Part shown: one piece after another, positions 27,091 to 36,055 of the stretch | How the letters are laid out: every line of letters begins with the position of its first letter | Position numbering within the stretch: the stretch's first letter is position 1 | The notes under the pieces: model-generated | Databases searched by the model: none | What the model was told of the DNA's origin: nothing | What the model saw: only the letters and a program-made list of their open reading frames with translations | NCBI RefSeq assembly: GCF_017744015.1 | Contig: NZ_JAGHRA010000006.1 | Coordinates: 62,001-126,000 of the forward strand | Length of the DNA: 64,000 nt | Direction: 5' to 3' | Source of the DNA: Paracoccus sp. R12_2 | GTDB lineage: Bacteria > Pseudomonadota > Alphaproteobacteria > Rhodobacterales > Rhodobacteraceae | Program-made: the position numbers and the translations under genes

Positions 27091-27558
27091 CTAGCGACCC
27101 AGCCCCGCCGCGCGTGCCCAGATCAGGGTCAGCCCGGCCGAGAACAGCGCGTTCCAGCCGGCCATCGACAGGCCAAGAAACGACCACGCGACCTCGTCGC
27201 AGCGCACCACGGGCGCAGCTTGCAGCTTGGCCATCAGATCCGTGGTGGACATGCGGGCGATATCGCCCACACCGCCGGAACAATGCGCCGGTCCCGGCCA
27301 CCAGCCGATCTCGACCCCGGTGTGATAGATCGCAAGCCCCGTCGCGACCGCCGCGGCGGCCATGCCAAGGATCGCGAACAGCCGGACGCGCCCGGTCAGC
27401 CACAGCAGCGCCGCGAAGATCACCGCCGCCAGATGCGGCCATCGTTGCAGGATGCACAGCTCGCACGGTGCATACCCCGCCGCCTGAAAGCCCAGTGCCG
27501 CGATCAGCAGGGCGGCCGAACCCGCACCAGCCATCAACCCAAGACGAAGACCTGTCAT
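27091..27558 (-). CDS. dsbB: Disulfide bond formation protein B
   Basis: DsbB reoxidises DsbA and passes electrons to quinone. The 155-residue protein has four helices, the redox pair in YAPCELCILQRWPH (Cys33 and Cys36) and a second pair, Cys92 in GPAHCSGG and Cys118 in VVRCDEVAWSFLGLSMAGWN. The start at 27558 is set by the ATGA overlap with the upstream DedA-like gene. Confidence 0.92.
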   Translation of the reverse strand: MTGLRLGLMAGAGSAALLIAALGFQAAGYAPCELCILQRWPHLAAVIFAALLWLTGRVRLFAILGMAAAAVATGLAIYHTGVEIGWWPGPAHCSGGVGDIARMSTTDLMAKLQAAPVVRCDEVAWSFLGLSMAGWNALFSAGLTLIWARAAGLGR

Positions 27559-28133
27559 AGATACCTCAACGCGACGAAACCGCCGATCAGCGCGACCATG
27601 AACAGCGTGAAGACCAGCCCCAGCCGGTCCTCGATGAAGGTGCGGATCGGCGGGCCGAACCGCCACAGCAACCCGGCAACGACGAAGAACCGTGCAGCAC
27701 GCCCGATCACCGAGGTCAGCAGGAACAGCGGCAGCGGCAGGCCGACGGCGCCGGAAAAGATCGTGATGACCTTAAAGGGAAACGGCGTCAGCGCCGCGAA
27801 CAGCACCGCCCATCCGCCATATTCGGCGAAACGCGCGGCCAGATGGTGATACGCCTCTTCCTTGCCATAGACGGTCAGCACCCATTGCCCGACCGATTCC
27901 ATCAGCGCCGCGCCGATCCAGTATCCCAGCAGCGCGCCCAGCACCGATCCGACGGTCGCCACCAGCGCGATCGCCCAGGCCTTGGTGCGATCGGCCAGAA
28001 CCATCGGGATCATCAGCACGTCCGGCGGGATCGGAAAGACCGAGCTTTCGATGAAGCTGACCCCGAAAAGGGACGGCATCGCATGACGATGCGCCGCCAG
28101 GCCCATGGTCCAGTCGTAAAGCCTGCGCAGCAT
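27555..28133 (-). CDS. yqaA: YqaA/DedA-like VTT-domain membrane protein
   Basis: A 192-residue inner-membrane protein of the SNARE-associated/VTT group. It has the acidic motif FGVSFIESSVFPIPPDVLMI (22-41), a GYWIGAAL segment and the FTPF-like LTPFPFKVITIFSGAVG. Relatives are lipid scramblases or needed for membrane homeostasis. It precedes dsbB with overlapping codons, a common pairing in Rhodobacteraceae. The ATG at 28133 is used since the longer frame has no conserved sequence. Confidence 0.87.
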   Translation of the reverse strand: MLRRLYDWTMGLAAHRHAMPSLFGVSFIESSVFPIPPDVLMIPMVLADRTKAWAIALVATVGSVLGALLGYWIGAALMESVGQWVLTVYGKEEAYHHLAARFAEYGGWAVLFAALTPFPFKVITIFSGAVGLPLPLFLLTSVIGRAARFFVVAGLLWRFGPPIRTFIEDRLGLVFTLFMVALIGGFVALRYL

Positions 28134-28328
28134 CACGGTCCCTTCCTGTTGTCGGCGCTGTGGATGGACCGATGGCGGGATGCGGTCAAGCATCTTGCGT
28201 CCGTTTCGCGCTGCTGTGATCTTGGTGTTGCCCCCGGACGGAAAACGCACGGGCCGCTTGGGGCAGTTTGGTCGGGTGAACGGGCCCCACCGCATGCGGC
28301 GGGGGCATCAGCAAAGGGCGGTTTCGCG

Positions 28329-29174
28329 ATGAGATGGCAGGGCAGACGCGGCAGCGGCAATATCGAGGACCGGCGCGGCATGGGCCGCGCGGGGGCAGGG
28401 GGGGTCGGCATCGTCGGCATGCTGGCGGTGCTGGCCTTCGGATATTTCTTCGGGATCGACATCTCGCCGGTGGTGCGGGAACTGGATCAGGGGCAGCCTC
28501 AGGCCAACGCGCCGCTGTCCGAGCGTGATCAGCAATACGGCCAGTTCGTCTCGGTCGTTCTGGCGGACACGGAAGAGGTCTGGGCCGCAATTCTGCCCCA
28601 GCAGGCAGGGCGCGACTATGCCGAACCCAGGCTGGTTCTGTATAGCGGCGTCGTGCAGTCGGCCTGCGGCGGGGCGTCCGCGGCAATGGGTCCGTTCTAC
28701 TGCCCGAACGATCAGAAGATCTATCTGGACACCGATTTCTTCGACCTGATGGCGCAGAAGATGGGCGCGGGCGGCGACTTCGCCTATGCATACGTGATCG
28801 CGCACGAGGTCGGCCATCATGTCCAGAACCTCGTCGGGACGCTGGGGCAGGTGAATGCCGCGCGCGGCCGCATGGACGAGGCGCGGTCGAACAGGCTGTC
28901 GGTGCTGACCGAATTGCAGGCCGATTGTTATGCCGGGATCTGGGCGCGGCAGGCGGATCAGCGTTTCGGCACCTTGGAAGAGGGCGACCTGCAAGAGGCC
29001 GCGCGTGCCGCCCAGGCGGTCGGCGACGATGTGATTCAATCGAATGCCGGGCGCACGCCGATGCCCGACAGCTTTACCCATGGCAGCGCCGAACAGCGCC
29101 AGGAATGGTTGATGCGTGGCTATCGTTCGGGCGACATGAGACAATGCGACACATTCAGCCAGGCCGGGCTGTAG
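28329..29174 (+). CDS. ypfJ: Neutral zinc metallopeptidase, YpfJ family
   Basis: The 281-residue protein has one N-terminal transmembrane helix (about 22-43) and a zinc peptidase domain with HEVGHH (HEXXH, about 159-164) and a downstream ELQADCYAGIWA in which the glutamate is the likely third ligand. GPFYCPNDQKIYLDTDFF is the family signature. Substrates are unknown. It is divergent from the DedA-like gene across a 195-base gap showing nothing else recognisable. Confidence 0.9.
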   Translation: MRWQGRRGSGNIEDRRGMGRAGAGGVGIVGMLAVLAFGYFFGIDISPVVRELDQGQPQANAPLSERDQQYGQFVSVVLADTEEVWAAILPQQAGRDYAEPRLVLYSGVVQSACGGASAAMGPFYCPNDQKIYLDTDFFDLMAQKMGAGGDFAYAYVIAHEVGHHVQNLVGTLGQVNAARGRMDEARSNRLSVLTELQADCYAGIWARQADQRFGTLEEGDLQEAARAAQAVGDDVIQSNAGRTPMPDSFTHGSAEQRQEWLMRGYRSGDMRQCDTFSQAGL

Positions 29175-29206
29175 CCCATATCCGTGATACGGAACCGGAG
29201 GATCAC

Positions 29207-29317
29207 ATGACCATTCACGCCCTTGCCCCGATCTCGGCCTTTTGCGCCATTCTGTTTTTGTCGGCCTGTGCGGCCTCTCGTCCCCGCGCGCGGGCGACTA
29301 TGCGGCCGCGCCGCTAG
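29207..29317 (+). CDS. Putative small lipoprotein (36 residues)
   Basis: A short frame with a clear ribosome-binding site (CGGAGGA, 29197-29203) five bases before ATG 29207. It reads as a lipoprotein signal with lipobox LSAC, followed by a short arginine-rich tail. No family is recognised. It lies 32 bases after the metallopeptidase gene in the same direction. The mature part would be only about 18 residues, so it could also be a leader or non-functional remnant. Confidence 0.4.
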   Translation: MTIHALAPISAFCAILFLSACAASRPRARATMRPRR

Positions 29318-29322
29318 GGCAA

Positions 29323-29508
29323 TCAGCGCGGCAGGCGGACGCCACGCCCGTGTTCAAGCCTGGCCCAGTCGGGCCACCAGCCCAGCTTTTCCAGCACGAC
29401 CAGCGCCGCCGCCAGTGCGACAATCGCCAGCACCAGCTTGACCATGCGCGGGCTGGGCGGGTGGCGCGCCCATTTCGAAGCCCTCAACAGCCAGATCAGG
29501 TTGTTCAT
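29323..29508 (-). CDS. Small single-pass membrane protein (61 residues)
   Basis: The protein has the amphipathic start MNNLIWLLRASKWARHPPS, one transmembrane helix (about 22-42) and a tail with WWPDWARLE. Similar short proteins are, from memory, common in Rhodobacteraceae and are annotated hypothetical. It converges with the putative small lipoprotein and is divergent from the COQ10-like gene by 69 bases. Function unknown. Confidence 0.6.
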   Translation of the reverse strand: MNNLIWLLRASKWARHPPSPRMVKLVLAIVALAAALVVLEKLGWWPDWARLEHGRGVRLPR

Positions 29509-29577
29509 TGCCCGCTTGCCCTGCTATTGCGTGGCTCGCACCACACGACGCGACGCCCCGAAACTCAAGAGCTTCCC

Positions 29578-30048
29578 TTGCCGCATCACCAGGACAGCCG
29601 CAACCTTCCCTACTCGGCGCAGCAGATGTTCGACCTCGTCGCCGATGTCGAACGCTATCCCGAATTCCTGCCGTGGAACAGCGCCGCGCGCATCCGGTCC
29701 CGCCAGACCCGTGATGACGGCAGCGAGGAGATCGCGGCCGATCTTGTCATCAGTTTCAAGGTGTTTCGCGAACGTTTCGGCAGCCGTGTCGTTCTGTTTC
29801 CGGCCGATCCCTCGACCGGGGCGTTGCGGATCGACACGGAATATCTGGATGGCCCGTTCAAATACATGCGCAGCGGCTGGACCTTTACGGACCTTGCGGA
29901 TGGCGGCTGCCATGTCGATTTCTTCGTTGATTTCGAATTCCGCAATGCCATTCTGCAAAAGCTGATCGGCGTCGTCTTTCACGAGGCCATGTCGCGTATC
30001 GTGCGGGCCTTCGAAGAGCGTGCGCGCGCGCTTTACGGCCAGCCCTGA
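29578..30048 (+). CDS. COQ10/RatA-type SRPBCC protein
   Basis: A 156-residue START-like protein of the COQ10/RatA group. LPYSAQQMFDLVADVERYPE and FLPWNSAARI open the fold; VDFFVDFEFRNAILQ and a C-terminal amphipathic helix FHEAMSRIVRAFEERARALY complete it. In mitochondria-like systems COQ10 chaperones ubiquinone; in E. coli RatA was described as inhibiting 70S assembly. The quinone role is more likely in an alphaproteobacterium. TTG 29578 gives the expected N terminus; the open frame upstream is not conserved. Confidence 0.85.
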   Translation: MPHHQDSRNLPYSAQQMFDLVADVERYPEFLPWNSAARIRSRQTRDDGSEEIAADLVISFKVFRERFGSRVVLFPADPSTGALRIDTEYLDGPFKYMRSGWTFTDLADGGCHVDFFVDFEFRNAILQKLIGVVFHEAMSRIVRAFEERARALYGQP

Positions 30049-30066
30049 TCGCCCAAGGAGACTGCC

Positions 30067-30423
30067 ATGACCGTGACCGACCCGCAGACCGCCCCCGACC
30101 TGACCCCGGCAAAGATCGTCTATGGTCTTTATGCGGTGGGGTACGCGGTCGCCATCACCGCGCTGGCCGGTGTGGTCTATGCCTATTTCTCGCGTGGCAG
30201 GGACGACTTGCTGGACAGCCATCTGACGTTCCAGATCCGCACCTTCTGGATCAGCCTGGCCATCGGTCTGCTGGCGCTAGTGACAATGGTCGTCGGGATC
30301 GGGTTTCTGGTCTGGGCGTTTCTTGCCGTCTGGGGGCTGATCCGGGTGATCTCGGGGTTTTTGCTGGCCAATGACGGCAAGCCGATCACAGGCACGAAAT
30401 ATCTTGGCATGATGGCGTTCTGA
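30067..30423 (+). CDS. DUF4870-type small membrane protein
   Basis: A 118-residue protein with three hydrophobic segments (about 19-41, 58-80 and 82-99). The helix pair around LLDSHLTFQIRTFWISL, with conserved His and Gln, and GLIRVISGFLLANDGKPI match DUF4870/Tic20-like proteins. Function is unknown. It follows the COQ10-like gene by 18 bases with a good ribosome-binding site (AAGGAG) and is probably in the same transcript. Confidence 0.72.
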   Translation: MTVTDPQTAPDLTPAKIVYGLYAVGYAVAITALAGVVYAYFSRGRDDLLDSHLTFQIRTFWISLAIGLLALVTMVVGIGFLVWAFLAVWGLIRVISGFLLANDGKPITGTKYLGMMAF

Positions 30424-30437
30424 ACCGGATTGCCGCG

Positions 30438-31028
30438 TCAGCTTTGCAAAAGCGCCTGAAGTCGGCGGATCTGCGTTGCGAGGATGGACGTGATATCGTC
30501 GATTTTCATGTCCGTATCCGACGCCCATGCCCGAAACCCGTTTGCCAGCGCATGGGCAAATATCTCGGACATCAGCTCGGCTTCGGGGGCATGGTCGGGA
30601 CCCGTCCGGGTCAGGATCAACTGCGACAGCTGCTGCGACAATCGTTGCAACGATGCGTGAAACGCCGGCATGAGTTCGGGGGACCGGGCCAGAAGCCGGT
30701 CGATCATCCGTGCCGTGTCGCGGTGCAGATCGATGGCATGCATATGACGGCGCAGGACTTCGCACAGATCGTCGATCAGGGTGCCGTCCGCGTTGCGAAA
30801 CCAGTCCGCCAGATCCTGCTCGATGACCGGCTGCCGACCCACCAGGGCTGACTGCTTGTTCGGGAAGTAATTGAAGAAGGTGCGCAGGCTGATCCCTGCC
30901 TCGGTTGCGATCATTTCGGTCGTGATCGACTCATGTCCGTCACGCAGGGCCAGACGCAACGCAGCGGCCTGAATCTCGCTGGCCGTCTGGCGGCGACGGC
31001 GATCGCGAAGTGTCGCGGTCTCGGTCAT
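30438..31028 (-). CDS. TetR family repressor, likely regulator of the adjacent RND pump
   Basis: The 196-residue protein has an N-terminal TetR helix-turn-helix (ITTEMIATEAGISLRTFFNY, residues 40-59, followed by FPNKQSALV). The C-terminal part is a divergent ligand-binding domain. It is transcribed away from the RND adaptor gene across a 119-base gap holding two dyads, the usual layout for a local repressor that responds to the exported compound. Confidence 0.88.
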   Translation of the reverse strand: MTETATLRDRRRRQTASEIQAAALRLALRDGHESITTEMIATEAGISLRTFFNYFPNKQSALVGRQPVIEQDLADWFRNADGTLIDDLCEVLRRHMHAIDLHRDTARMIDRLLARSPELMPAFHASLQRLSQQLSQLILTRTGPDHAPEAELMSEIFAHALANGFRAWASDTDMKIDDITSILATQIRRLQALLQS

Positions 31029-31039
31029 GGGCGGGCTCT

Positions 31040-31068
31040 CGAATATTTCATTCGATGCAAATATTGCA
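31040..31068. promoter_or_regulatory. Candidate TetR operator between regulator and efflux genes
   Basis: Two adjacent perfect dyads occur: CGAAT/ATTCG at 31040-31054 and TGCAA/TTGCA at 31056-31068, just upstream of the repressor start and 80 bases before the adaptor gene. Either could bind the TetR protein and control both promoters. Confidence 0.5.
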
Positions 31069-31147
31069 CGTCACGCAAGTTCATGCAACAACACCCGCGC
31101 CGGGATCTTCAATGTCCGGCCGGTTTGTTCCTGCGAGAGGATAGAAG

Positions 31148-32338
31148 ATGCCAAATCCAAGACACGCGATCCGGCTGGCGATACTCGCATTGCTGACGTT
31201 CTCGGGCATCGCCCTTGCGCAGGAAGCGCCTCCGAAACAGGTCGGTGTCGTCACGTTGCAGCGTCAGGACGTGCCGCGGATCGTGACGGTTCCGGGGCGC
31301 GCGGTGGCGGCCGCAAGGGCAGGAATACGTCCGCGGGTGGGCGGGATCATCACCGGAATCCTGTACGACGAGGGACGGCCCCTGAAGGCGGGCGATCCGA
31401 TGTTCAGAATCGACGACACCACCTATGCCGCCAATCTCAGCAGCGCGGAGGCGCAGGTGGCATCGGCCCGCGCGGCGCTGACCGAGGCCGAAACCTCGTT
31501 CAACCGGACCCAGCAGCTTTTGGGGTCCGGCACGACGCAGGCGCAGGTCGATGCGGCGCGGGCGACGCTGGAACAGGCGCGCGCCGCCCTGCAGTCGGCG
31601 CAGGCGGCGCAGCGGCTGGCGCAGGCGGATCTGGACTGGACGACCGTCACCAGCCCGATCGACGGGATGGCCAGCGTGTCCGAGGTGTCGGTCGGCGATC
31701 TGGTCACGGCGGGTCAGGCCGACGCGCTGGCCACGGTCACGCAGCTGGACCCGATCGAGGTGGACATGTATGAGCCGTCGGCCCGGATGCTGCGCGTCTT
31801 CGAGGATATTACCGAGGGTCGGTTGCAGATGCGCGACAAGTTGCAGGCAACCCTGACGCTGGAGACCGGCCAGACCTACGAGGCCACAGGCGAACTGGTC
31901 GCACCGGGTTTCAGCGTCTCGACCTCGACCGGTTCGGTGGACACGCGGTTTCGTTTCGACAATCCCCGCCGGTTGTTGCTGCCCGGCATGTTCGTGCGCG
32001 GTCAGGTCGATCTGGGCACCGTATCGGCATTTCTGGTGTCGCAGTCCGCCGCCAGTCGCGACAAGACCGGCACTTTGACCGCGTGGGTGATCAAGGACGG
32101 CAAGGCAACCCAGCGCCGCCTGACCGAAGACGGAACTTGGCAGAACAACTGGATCGTGACGCAGGGCATCGAACCAGGCGACATGTTGGCGGTGGACGGG
32201 CTGGACGGGCTGACCGAAGGGGCCGAGGTGCAGACCGTCGCGGTAGAGTTTGGCGCCGATGGCGTGGTGCGCGAGGTCGCGCCGGACCCCAAGGCGGGGG
32301 CGCAGAACGCGACCGACGCCGACCAGCCGGCGGAGTGA
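31148..32338 (+). CDS. RND efflux periplasmic adaptor (membrane fusion protein)
   Basis: A 396-residue AcrA/MexA-type adaptor with a signal peptide (ending near SGIALAQ), a split lipoyl domain (first half near AARAGIRPRVGGIITGI, second half near WTTVTSPIDGMAS), an alanine-rich coiled-coil hairpin between them (about 95-160) and a beta-barrel. There is no lipobox, so it is probably soluble in the periplasm. It is followed by the permease after six bases. Confidence 0.92.
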   Translation: MPNPRHAIRLAILALLTFSGIALAQEAPPKQVGVVTLQRQDVPRIVTVPGRAVAAARAGIRPRVGGIITGILYDEGRPLKAGDPMFRIDDTTYAANLSSAEAQVASARAALTEAETSFNRTQQLLGSGTTQAQVDAARATLEQARAALQSAQAAQRLAQADLDWTTVTSPIDGMASVSEVSVGDLVTAGQADALATVTQLDPIEVDMYEPSARMLRVFEDITEGRLQMRDKLQATLTLETGQTYEATGELVAPGFSVSTSTGSVDTRFRFDNPRRLLLPGMFVRGQVDLGTVSAFLVSQSAASRDKTGTLTAWVIKDGKATQRRLTEDGTWQNNWIVTQGIEPGDMLAVDGLDGLTEGAEVQTVAVEFGADGVVREVAPDPKAGAQNATDADQPAE

Positions 32339-32344
32339 TCGCAG

Positions 32345-35300
32345 ATGGCCCGTTTTTTCATTCACCGCCCCGTCTTCGCGTGGGTTCTGGCCTTCGTGAC
32401 CATGCTGGTCGGCGGGCTTGGCCTGCAAAGCCTGGCGATCGAGCAGTATCCGCAGATCGCGCCGACGACCATCCGCATTAGCGCCGGCTATAACGGCGCA
32501 TCTGCCGAGATCGTCGAGGATTCGGTGACCGCCGTGATCGAGGACGGCATGACCGGACTTGACGGTCTGATCTACATGACCTCGAATTCGACGCCCGGAT
32601 CGGCCTCGGTCTCGCTGACTTTCGATGACAGTGTCGATCCCGACATCGCGCAGGTTCAGGTGCAGAACAAGTTGCAGCTTGTGACCAGCCAGCTTCCCGA
32701 TCTGGTCCAGCAATCCGGGGTGAACGTGTCGCGATCGACCAGTTCGATCCTGCTGGTCGGTGCGTTGACCAGCAGCGACGGGCGCTATTCCACGGTCGAA
32801 CTGGGCGATCTGGTGTCGCAGCGGGTCGAGGAACTGGTTCAGCGCACGCCGGGGGTCGGATCGATCAACCTGTTCGGTTCGGGTTACGCGATGCGGATCT
32901 GGCTGGATCCGATGAAGATGACCCAGTATCAGGTGACGCCCGCCGACATCACCGCAGCCGTGTCCGAACAGAACAGCAATGTGACCGTCGGCACGCTTGG
33001 CGGACAGCCGTCGCCCGAAGGACAGCGTCTGACGATCCCGCTGTCCGCACAGTCGCAGCTTTCCACGGTCAGTGAATTCGAACGCATTCTTCTGCGCGTC
33101 GATCCCGACGGCTCGACCGTGTTTCTGGGGGACGTCGCCCGGATCGAGATTGGGCAGGAAAGCTATGGCGGGGCATCGCGCTATAACGGTCAGCCTGCGG
33201 CCGGGTTCGGGGTGAACCTTGCCTCGGGGGCGAACGCGGTGGATACTGCCTCTGCCGTGCGCGAGGTGCTGGCCGGGATTGCGCCATCGCTGCCCGAGGG
33301 CGTGGATATCGTCTATCCTTACGACACGTCGCCCTTTGTCGAGGAATCGATCAATCAGGTCTATCACACGCTGGCCGAAGCGGTCGTGCTGGTGTTCCTG
33401 GTGATCCTGGCGTTCTTGCAAAGCTGGCGGGCGACGATCATTCCGGTCGTGGCGATCCCGGTGGTCCTGCTGGGAACCTTCGGGGTTCTGGCTGCTGCCG
33501 GTTTCTCGATCAACACCCTGACCATGTTCGCGCTGGTGCTGGCGATCGGTCTGCTGGTCGATGATGCCATCGTGGTCGTCGAGAATGTCGAACGCGTGAT
33601 GGAGGAAGAGGGGCTGGGCCCCGTCGAGGCGACCGAGAAAAGCATGACCGAGATCAGTTCGGCCCTGATCGGGATCGTTCTGGTCCTGTCGGCGGTCTTC
33701 CTGCCGATGGCGTTCATGTCGGGATCTACCGGCGTGATCTATCGCCAGTTCTCGATCACCATCATCACCGCGATGGTCCTGTCGCTTGGTGTCGCGCTGA
33801 TCCTGACGCCGGCGATGTGCGCCAGCCTGTTGCGGCCGCGCAAGCACGGCGACGGCATTGCGCCTGCGCGCTGGTTCAACCGCAACCTCGACCGGGCCAC
33901 CTCGGGGTATGGCGGTGCCGTCACGCGGATGGTGCGGCGTCCGTTCCGGTCGCTGATCCTGCTGGCGGCGATCGGGGCAGGGGCGTTCCTTCTGTATGAA
34001 CGCCTGCCCGGATCGTTCCTGCCGGACGAGGATCAGGGCGTGATGCTGGTGATGGTGCAGGGCCCGGACGGGTCGACCACCGCCCAGACGCGCGCGCAGG
34101 TCGAGAAGGTCGAGGATTATCTGCTGAATCAGGAATCCGAGGCGGTCGAGTCGGTCTTTGCCGCGCTTGGCTTCAGCTTCGGCGGGTCCGGGCAGAACAA
34201 CGCCATGGTCTTCGCCAAGCTGCGCGACTACGACCAGCGCGAGGGGCAGGACGTGGCGGCGTTGGTCGAGCGGGCGAACGCGCATTTCTTCATGACCAAC
34301 CGGTCGGGCCAGGTCTATTTCCTGCAACCGCCGGCGATTCAGGGCATGGGCGCGTCCTCGGGCTTCTCGATGTATCTGGTCGATCAGGCGGGGAACGGGC
34401 AGGAGGCGCTGTCTGCGACCGCCGACGAACTGGTCCAGACGGCACAGCAGGATGGGCGGGTCGTGAACCTGCGCGGCAACGAATCGCCCACGCAGACTTC
34501 CTTGCGGCTGGACATAGATCAGCAGAAGGCAGCCGCGTTCGGCCTGTCGATCTCCGAGGTCAACGCGATGCTGTCGGTCATCTTCGCGGGTCGTGATGTC
34601 AACGACTTCGCCCTGGGCAGCGAGCTGCGTCCGGTGATCGTGCAGGGCGACGCCGAGGCGCGCGCCCAACCCGCCGACATCGAACGCTGGTATGCGCGCA
34701 ACGATCAGGGCGAGATGGTGTCTTTCGCGGCCTTCGCCACGCAATCATGGGAACAGGAACCGCAATCGCTGGCACGTTATGGCGGCAGCCGGGCGCTGGA
34801 ACTTAGCGGTGCAGCCGCGCAGGGTCTGTCATCTGGGGCTGCGATGCAGGCGATGGAACAGATGGTCGGCGAACTGGATGGCGGGTATGGCACAGCCTGG
34901 ACCGGCCTCAGCTATCAGGAACGGCTGTCGGGCAATCAGGCGCCGGTGCTGTTTGCATTGTCCGCGCTGGTCGTGTTCCTGGCTCTGGCGGCGCTATATG
35001 AAAGCTGGACGGTGCCGCTGGCGGTGCTGCTGACCGTGCCGGTGGGCATTCTTGGCGCACTGGCGGCGGCACTGATCTTCGGGCAGTCGAACGACGTCTA
35101 TTTCAAGGTCGGGCTTCTGACCACGATCGGCCTTGCGTCGCGAAATGCCATCCTGATCGTCGAGTTTGCGCAATCGTTGATGGCGCAGGGCAGATCGCTG
35201 CTGGAGGCCGCGATCGAGGCATCCAAGATGCGGCTGCGCCCGATCCTGATGACGACATTCGCCTTCATGCTGGGTGTCTTGCCGCTGGCCATCGCAAGTG

Positions 35301-35452
35301 GTGCTGGGGCAGGGGCACAGAACTCGATCGGTATTGGTGTTCTGGGCGGCATGGCGTCGTCGGCGGCGATCGGGATCTTCCTTGTCCCGGTCTTCTATGT
35401 CGCCGTTCTGAAGGCGGTCGAGATGCTGGGACGCAAACGCTCGGCCGACTGA
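32345..35452 (+). CDS. RND multidrug efflux permease (HAE1 family)
   Basis: The 1035-residue inner-membrane pump has the AcrB layout: 12 helices and two large periplasmic loops. The proton-relay aspartates lie in the fourth helix, IGLLVDDAIVVVENVERVME. FFIHRPVFAWVL starts the protein and GSFLPDEDQG begins the second half. It exports drugs or detergents with the preceding adaptor and an outer-membrane channel; no TolC-type gene is in the window, so an unlinked one is probably used. Confidence 0.95.
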   Translation: MARFFIHRPVFAWVLAFVTMLVGGLGLQSLAIEQYPQIAPTTIRISAGYNGASAEIVEDSVTAVIEDGMTGLDGLIYMTSNSTPGSASVSLTFDDSVDPDIAQVQVQNKLQLVTSQLPDLVQQSGVNVSRSTSSILLVGALTSSDGRYSTVELGDLVSQRVEELVQRTPGVGSINLFGSGYAMRIWLDPMKMTQYQVTPADITAAVSEQNSNVTVGTLGGQPSPEGQRLTIPLSAQSQLSTVSEFERILLRVDPDGSTVFLGDVARIEIGQESYGGASRYNGQPAAGFGVNLASGANAVDTASAVREVLAGIAPSLPEGVDIVYPYDTSPFVEESINQVYHTLAEAVVLVFLVILAFLQSWRATIIPVVAIPVVLLGTFGVLAAAGFSINTLTMFALVLAIGLLVDDAIVVVENVERVMEEEGLGPVEATEKSMTEISSALIGIVLVLSAVFLPMAFMSGSTGVIYRQFSITIITAMVLSLGVALILTPAMCASLLRPRKHGDGIAPARWFNRNLDRATSGYGGAVTRMVRRPFRSLILLAAIGAGAFLLYERLPGSFLPDEDQGVMLVMVQGPDGSTTAQTRAQVEKVEDYLLNQESEAVESVFAALGFSFGGSGQNNAMVFAKLRDYDQREGQDVAALVERANAHFFMTNRSGQVYFLQPPAIQGMGASSGFSMYLVDQAGNGQEALSATADELVQTAQQDGRVVNLRGNESPTQTSLRLDIDQQKAAAFGLSISEVNAMLSVIFAGRDVNDFALGSELRPVIVQGDAEARAQPADIERWYARNDQGEMVSFAAFATQSWEQEPQSLARYGGSRALELSGAAAQGLSSGAAMQAMEQMVGELDGGYGTAWTGLSYQERLSGNQAPVLFALSALVVFLALAALYESWTVPLAVLLTVPVGILGALAAALIFGQSNDVYFKVGLLTTIGLASRNAILIVEFAQSLMAQGRSLLEAAIEASKMRLRPILMTTFAFMLGVLPLAIASGAGAGAQNSIGIGVLGGMASSAAIGIFLVPVFYVAVLKAVEMLGRKRSAD

Positions 35453-35467
35453 TCGTCAGACAGAAAA

Positions 35468-35498
35468 CCGCCGCGCGGAACAGGATTCCGCGCGGCGG
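35468..35498. terminator. Bidirectional terminator between RND permease and osmC
   Basis: A 13-base perfect stem (35468-35480 with 35486-35498) and five-base loop lie between two convergent genes. On the minus strand it is followed by TTTTCTG, so it is best as the osmC terminator; on the plus strand the T-run is missing. Confidence 0.75.
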
Positions 35499-35529
35499 TG
35501 CATTCGGGTTCGTGCAGCCTGTTCGGGCG

Positions 35530-35958
35530 TCAGGAGACGGTGGCGTCCATCGTCACGTCTGCATTGAAAAGCTTCGAGATCGGGCAACCGGCCTTGGCCT
35601 GCTGCGCCAGTTCCTCGATCTTCGCCTTGTCGCCGTCGCCCGAGATGGTCGTGGTCAGGTGCGCCTTGGTGATGGTGAAACCCTCACCATCCTGTTCCAG
35701 CGTGATCTTCGAGGTGGTCTCGATGCTGACGCCGCCGATTCCCGCCTCTTCCAGCATCTTGGAAAGCGCCATCGAAAAGCAGGATGCGTGCGCCGCGCCA
35801 ACCAGTTCCTCTGGGTTTGTGCCTGGCTGGTCTTCGAAGCGCGTGTTGAAGCCGTAGGGCTGATCCGACAGGGCGCCCGATTGTGTCGAAACCGTCGCCT
35901 TGCCGTCCTTCAGCCCGCCTTGCCACTTTGCCGATCCGCTGCGCGTGAACTTGACCAT
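35530..35958 (-). CDS. osmC: OsmC family peroxiredoxin
   Basis: A 142-residue thiol peroxidase for organic hydroperoxides. The two redox cysteines are in GAAHASCFSMALSKML (Cys58) and AKAGCPISKLFNADV (Cys124). TNPEELVGAAHA is the family signature. The ATG at 35958 is preceded by GGAGG; the open frame upstream is not conserved. Confidence 0.93.
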   Translation of the reverse strand: MVKFTRSGSAKWQGGLKDGKATVSTQSGALSDQPYGFNTRFEDQPGTNPEELVGAAHASCFSMALSKMLEEAGIGGVSIETTSKITLEQDGEGFTITKAHLTTTISGDGDKAKIEELAQQAKAGCPISKLFNADVTMDATVS

Positions 35959-36055
35959 CTTCTGGCCTCCTTTGTGCCGTTGAGGTTTCGCGGCACCAAC
36001 GCGATGCCGCGCTGACAGGTTCACACCGAAGGGAAAAAGAATCCCTGTCGCGAAC

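Noticed and set aside
31109..34744. Very long minus-strand open frame (1211 codons) opposite the RND efflux genes
   Set aside because: It is antisense to two well-supported genes, has no recognisable domain, and long antisense frames are expected in high-GC DNA.
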